NCBI RefSeq assembly: GCF_001949145.1
Contig: NW_019091413.1
Span: forward strand, 355,639-417,638
Length of the DNA: 62,000 nt
DNA from: Acanthaster planci
Taxonomy: Eukaryota > Echinodermata > Asteroidea > Valvatida > Acanthasteridae
Direction of reading: 5' to 3'
Shown here: piece after piece, positions 52,001-58,000 of the stretch
How positions within the stretch are numbered: position 1 is the first letter of the stretch
Layout of the letters: each line of letters opens with the position of its first letter
Notes under the pieces: generated by a model
What the model was told of the DNA's origin: nothing
The model's input: the letters and a program-made list of their open reading frames with translations, nothing else
The model's database searches: none
Position numbers and translations under genes: made by a program

Positions 52001-55000
52001 TGCTCTCATGTTTGTGAATAGATAAACAGATACTTATATGGCCACATTTAAATCTTGTGTCTGAAACTGGGTTGACACATGATTTTAACATTTTACAGAT
52101 CCAGTGGGGTTGTATTGTAGGCATGGCACCTATTTTGATTTTGGATTTGTTAAAGAGTCACATGCTATTTCCGGTTGTAAATATTGCTGATGAACTATGG
52201 CAGTGATTCAGGCACTTTGTTACTTTCATTTGATCTGCCGTAAATTCCTTCGGAAATCAGTAATTTAAGTAGACTGTTTTACACTGAAGAACATGGCACA
52301 TAAAGTAGCCACACAGAAAGTCATTAATATACAACATAGACATGTATTTGGCTCAGGGTTGGATCAACTGTTGATTACTGGTATGTTTTGATGTTACTGT
52401 GAGATGACCATGTAAAATGACTTTTTTTGTTTGTATTTTGACACGTTTACTCTTTGTTTTTTATTTTGTTCTTATTATCCAATGTTTTATACTTACCACT
52501 CTTGTTTCCAATATATTTTATTTGTATTTTTTCCTAAAAGACATTGCAGTATTAAGATCATTTTTTTAAGTCATGCTTGTNNNNNNNNNNNNNNNNNNNN
52601 NNNNNNNNNNNNNNNNNNNNNNNNNNNNNNNNNNNNNNNNNNNNNNNNNNNNNNNNNNNNNNNNNNNNNNNNNNNNNNNNNNNNNNNNNNNNNNNNNNNN
52701 NNNNNNNNNNNNNNNNNNNNNNNNNNNNNNNNNNNNNNNNNNNNNNNNNNNNNNNNNNNNNNNNNNNNNNNNNNNNNNNNNNNNNNACCATACATGTCAT
52801 GTTCCTGCACAATTGTTTTGAACAATCTGTTACCACATATCAATAATCTGTAATAAGGAATGAATATATTTAATCAGGAATTAGATAATCCATAACAAAT
52901 CACCAAAATATACCTGCAGTGGCATTGACAGACTTTTGTAACAAACAACAACTCTACTGCTCTGTACATGTATGTCTCCTTTCATCATTATAGGTTTGTT
53001 TTTTGTCAAAATTTATGCCTCCATCTGTTTAAATTGATGGAACTATGCAGTTAACTGCCATTGGAATATGCAGGGCTCCACAAGAACTTCAGAATTTGAA
53101 TTTTATGTGCATGGACGTGTTAGTTGTTTCCGTAATCTGACCTCAAGTGTAGACATCTTTCAGCAATGTGCTAGGAAAGTTCTTGATATCAAATATCAAC
53201 ACCTGAGTTACTGTACTTGATCTTTTTCAAAAACTGGTCAGTTTGGAGGGGTTTTTTCGTTTCATTTCATTTGTGTGTTTTTTTATTAGACTAAGGTAGT
53301 TGTTCTGTTTAAAACAAAGTTAAATGGAAGGACCCAAAGAATTCTGACCATAAATGCTGCATTTTTTCTGCAAAGTGCTTAGAAAGCTCATGGTGCCAAA
53401 AATTACCGTAATCTGTTTGACAAGAGAAACAAATGTGGACCAAGTGTAATATATCTGCCCACCTGTTTCCATCCTTGTAGTGTCAGACTGAGTGTACATG
53501 TTTTGTTTTAACTTGTAGCTTTGAAAGTTAGTATTTTGGTGTCCATGGTGTTAATGTGATCTTGCTTTCCTGAGCTTACCCTGAACACCTGCTAAACTCT
53601 GTCAATGGTTGGCTCTTGTCCCCCTCTTGTCACTGTTTTGGCAGTAAATGGGTCGTATGAATAAAAACTAGCAAATGCAATGAAGTTACAGCAAAAGCGT
53701 TTACTGAGAAGTAAAACCATTAAGAATAAGCAAATACTTGAATTTGTATGAATAAAATGTTTCTTTTACTATTCAGCATCTACTATTATAAATATTAGCA
53801 AATGCTTTATGCATGTGGCTGACTGCTTAGCCAAATGGTTTTGCACAATAGGGCTTCTGTTGTCTGCACATACAGATGCACACAATGCAGCAGGTTGCTG
53901 TATCTTGATACCTCAGCATGGCAGATAAGCATGATGGCAGTAATTTTGATTGCAAAAAGGTGATGAAGAAAATTGCTCTACCACTCTCAAATCGGTACAG
54001 CTGCCTACATCTGGTTTCTTGAGATTCCCTCCTAAAGGCATACAGCTTTTCCTTTTGAATGGCATTCATGAACGCTGCCATTTTGAACATTAGTAAATGC
54101 TCCTCATTTTCAAGCTTGCCCTGACCCAGTCTTTTAACATTTCAAGTAAATACTCCAATTCTGTAGAACTTACTCATTTTTATTCATACAAAATGAAGCA
54201 ACTGCTTATTGTCAAGCACAAGCTTAAAGAGTAAAAAGTAAATACTTTACTTTTTAGCAATTGCACGAAAGTAAAAGCGTTTGCTTCATTATTATTCATA
54301 TAAACATGAGTAAATGCTTCAAAAATGGTAGTAAAAGCAAATACTACTGTTTATTCATACAACCCATTGTCTGCAGTAACTTTTGAAATGAAACTGATTG
54401 AAACCAGTGCAACGATGAACAATAATTTCAAGATTTAATCAAGTGAAATTTCCTATGACAGTTTCAAATAACGGAAAAATACATTATTCATAAGATCTGT
54501 TACTGACAAATCTTGCTTTGTTAAGTTAAAAAGTTGTTTATTTACATCCTGTTGGTATGTTTACATATATATTATTTGGTCTCTTTAGGAGCTATTATCC
54601 ACATCATGAAATCACCTGTAGCATCATCTACCAGAATAGTTGCTCTGAATTTCCTTGCCAACTTTCTGAATAAAATGCATGGTAGGAGAGGTAAAGAGGT
54701 ATGGAAAGAGGAAACTGAACCTTCTTCCCAGGATGATGGTGAGGATGCAAATGGAGATGACATGATGACTGCATCATTTAGTCTTGATGATGAGAGGAAG
54801 GATGCAGGTATTTACTTCATTTGGCTGACGTTTTGCTTAATTTATTAAACCTGCCCAAACGCTTGTTTCTTTACTTGTTATTTGTGTATTGAGGTATTTT
54901 AGTTATTTTTACTGTAATCTACACAGGGTATAAAAATGATATCTTGAAATATGTGTTAGCATGTTAGATTTTGTAAACTTGAACACTTTCATTGTGATGT

Positions 55001-58000
55001 AAAGTTCCTGGAAAAAGTCCCTTGGGAATTGAGGTTAACCTTTATGGTAGTAACATCTCTAACCACCTCTGTTAACTGTTTTTTGTGTGTGATGATCTTG
55101 TCAGACCCAAACAATTCATCTTTGTATAAAGGTGTTGGTCAAAGTCGATAGGCCTGTCCCTTCACAGGAAAGCTGACAAATTGCTGCTCATGCCAGTAGC
55201 CCCAATACTGCATGTACTGGTACGGTTAGTGTGTGTGTTACTTATCTTAATTCTCTGGTTGTCAAGAATAAAAAAACTACAGTTCAGAATCTGAAATCCT
55301 TTCTCATGTTTACGTTACACACACACGCAATATCTAAGAACTGTTGTATTATGTTGTCCCTGGTTTAAGTATGGCAGTCAGCATTTTTTTGCATGCATAT
55401 AATGTGCCAAATCTTTTTGTTTTTGAATGTACATGTACATAGGAAATGCTTAGAGCAAAATTAAACCAAAAAGTGCTCGAACAAAATGTCATAACACCAT
55501 CAATTTTGTTCTGCCATATTATATAAAAAGTAGAGTTGTAACATACAGTGTCAGGGGTTGAAATTCATTTTTTTTGTCTGCTCCTACCAGAACTGCACAC
55601 GGAGCCTCAGTGAAATGAATCCTTGTTCGGGTGCAGGCCGCGACGTTTCTTGGTTTTTTTTTTAGTTTGCGCGATAGGGCAGGCCATGTCATAAATTTAC
55701 TTGCTTGAATTGGATCGACACTTGCCAAAGATTTCTCAAAATCCACGATTATCATTATTTAACTAAGGCCTACTGCATACATGCAGTATTTTATTAGGCC
55801 AAAAATACATGATATCGTTGTGCTGTGCGTGCCTCTCAAAATTAAGTCAGTCATGTCGGTAGGTTGGAACATTTTTTTTGTTTGAGGGCAATTTTGTGCT
55901 GATTGAATGGCATCAGTGGGGGGCGACAGCCTCCAAAAGTATCTCAAAGAGTGATGAACACCTGTCTTAATCTATGTAAAAATTTCTACGTACGGCAATT
56001 CACGAGAAAATTATGAACAATCCACACAATCACGGCAGCAAACTGGCCAACAGTGTCCGTGTATCGCGTGGTAAGCATGCATGATGCATCTAGATCAGCA
56101 GGTGCTAATCCTTGTGCCATGAGCAGAGCAGCTTCAAATTATACTCATGAACACAGAAAATACAGACATAAATAAGAGACCAAGTTCTGTGAATTAACTT
56201 GCAGAAAACCTTAGACAACATAACATTGATGTCTTTCTGGCCTGCAGCCTTTTGCATTCGCAGCGTGCACCCCCGATGAAGAGTGTTTATGTACAGTACA
56301 TCCAGTACATGTACATGTACAGTACAGACTAATACCGATTGCTACAATTCCATAACGCATTCTTTTGCATGTAGGCGGGGCGGGAACCAGAGCAGCTTCG
56401 TTTAATGTATAGAGTTTCGGGCACGTGTTTTCACCACTGTGACTGCACGAAGTATTTTGGGGCGATTTCATGTCTGTGCAAGTAAAGTATGCATACACAT
56501 GGCGTTAGGTGACATGGGCCAGTGATGGGCAATCAGCATTGATGAATACCTTGGGCTTAATTAACGTAATTCTAACACAAAATTAATAATAAATCGGATG
56601 CCATAATCCCATATATTGTGTTTATATTTTAAGAGCTGTTATTGATATGTTGGTCGGACAATTTGTCCGAGCATCTTTGATTTTGTTCGGACAAACACAA
56701 TGAGTGCTTGGAAAATGTCCGATGTCCGACTGTAATTTCACGCTCTGAAATGTATAAATTAAATACTATTAAAATGCAATTGTCAACTTTGCTTTCAGGT
56801 TGTGAAACATCAAGCGGTAGCCTGCTTTGTAGTGTGCTTCTTCAAGCCTTTGATGGGACACTGTCAAGAACTTTGGACAGCATTGGGGCTCTTAATGAGA
56901 AGACTAATGTTATCTATGCTCTGCGAAATTTACTTGCTATCAGTCATCAGGCCAAAAAAACTGCTGTGAAAAGTAATTACATATGCACACATTATGCACT
57001 GTGGTGGTGTTATTATTGCTCATATTGCTCTCTTTGTGGCTCTTGTTCTTGTTGAATTATAATTCCGGGCACATTCATTAATTCCTGCAGGCCTTAGTTC
57101 CGTGGGAATTTCTGTGATTATTTTTCAAAGTAGAGGAAAAATCCTGGGATAAATTTTGTCTTTATTGGATTTTGTCATAACCTGTAGGCTTACAAAATGG
57201 ATACAAATGACGGTTTTTAATTGGGAGAACAATCCTTACCATTGCCAAAGGATCTGAGTATTATTGTTGACGTCACCTGAGTTTCACAACACAGATGGTT
57301 TCCAGCTCTTCCATTCTTTCAAAACCTTAACATGCTTAAGTTTTAATAGCTAATGCAATTTTCTTGTTGAATGTTAACATGTTTTGGTTGTTGCAGATGG
57401 TTTGATTGAGTCAGTCTTAGACAGCATGCAGCATACACATGCTAAACTCAATGTAGAATGTCTACAGCACCCAAGGCCTGCTGCCAAGAAGAAGGTAACA
57501 AAACAGGAAATAGATTCACCTTTTGAGTTATAGTAAGCATTCTTACAGCTATGTCAGTTCCATCATCTCAACACATTGCTATACATGTATGTGTTTAATC
57601 CTAACACTGCACAAAATATCAGGTGTGCCCCTTGGGTGATACCATTACCATGGTCCACAGATGTGAAATTTCACCCTTGTGAAGTCCCTTTTGTCACCCC
57701 TGAGATTAGTATTGCTTGGTTATTGGTGTTTTTTATTATTGTTGATTGTATTTATCCCCATTTGAAGCGTTTGGAGTATGAATGAATTTGCAGGATGAGT
57801 TTTATACAAAATGCAGTAGACCTTTTATTATGTTCACAATGCATTTACCTACATTTAGACATTTTCATTTGCACTGTTACATGTAACAACATTTTGTGCA
57901 TGTTCAGTGACTGTATGAATTGCCTACTGTCAACTCTCACTTTTTTTCAGGAAGAACCTTTGTTAACTCAGCTCATTGGTCAAATGAGCCTACTACAGAA

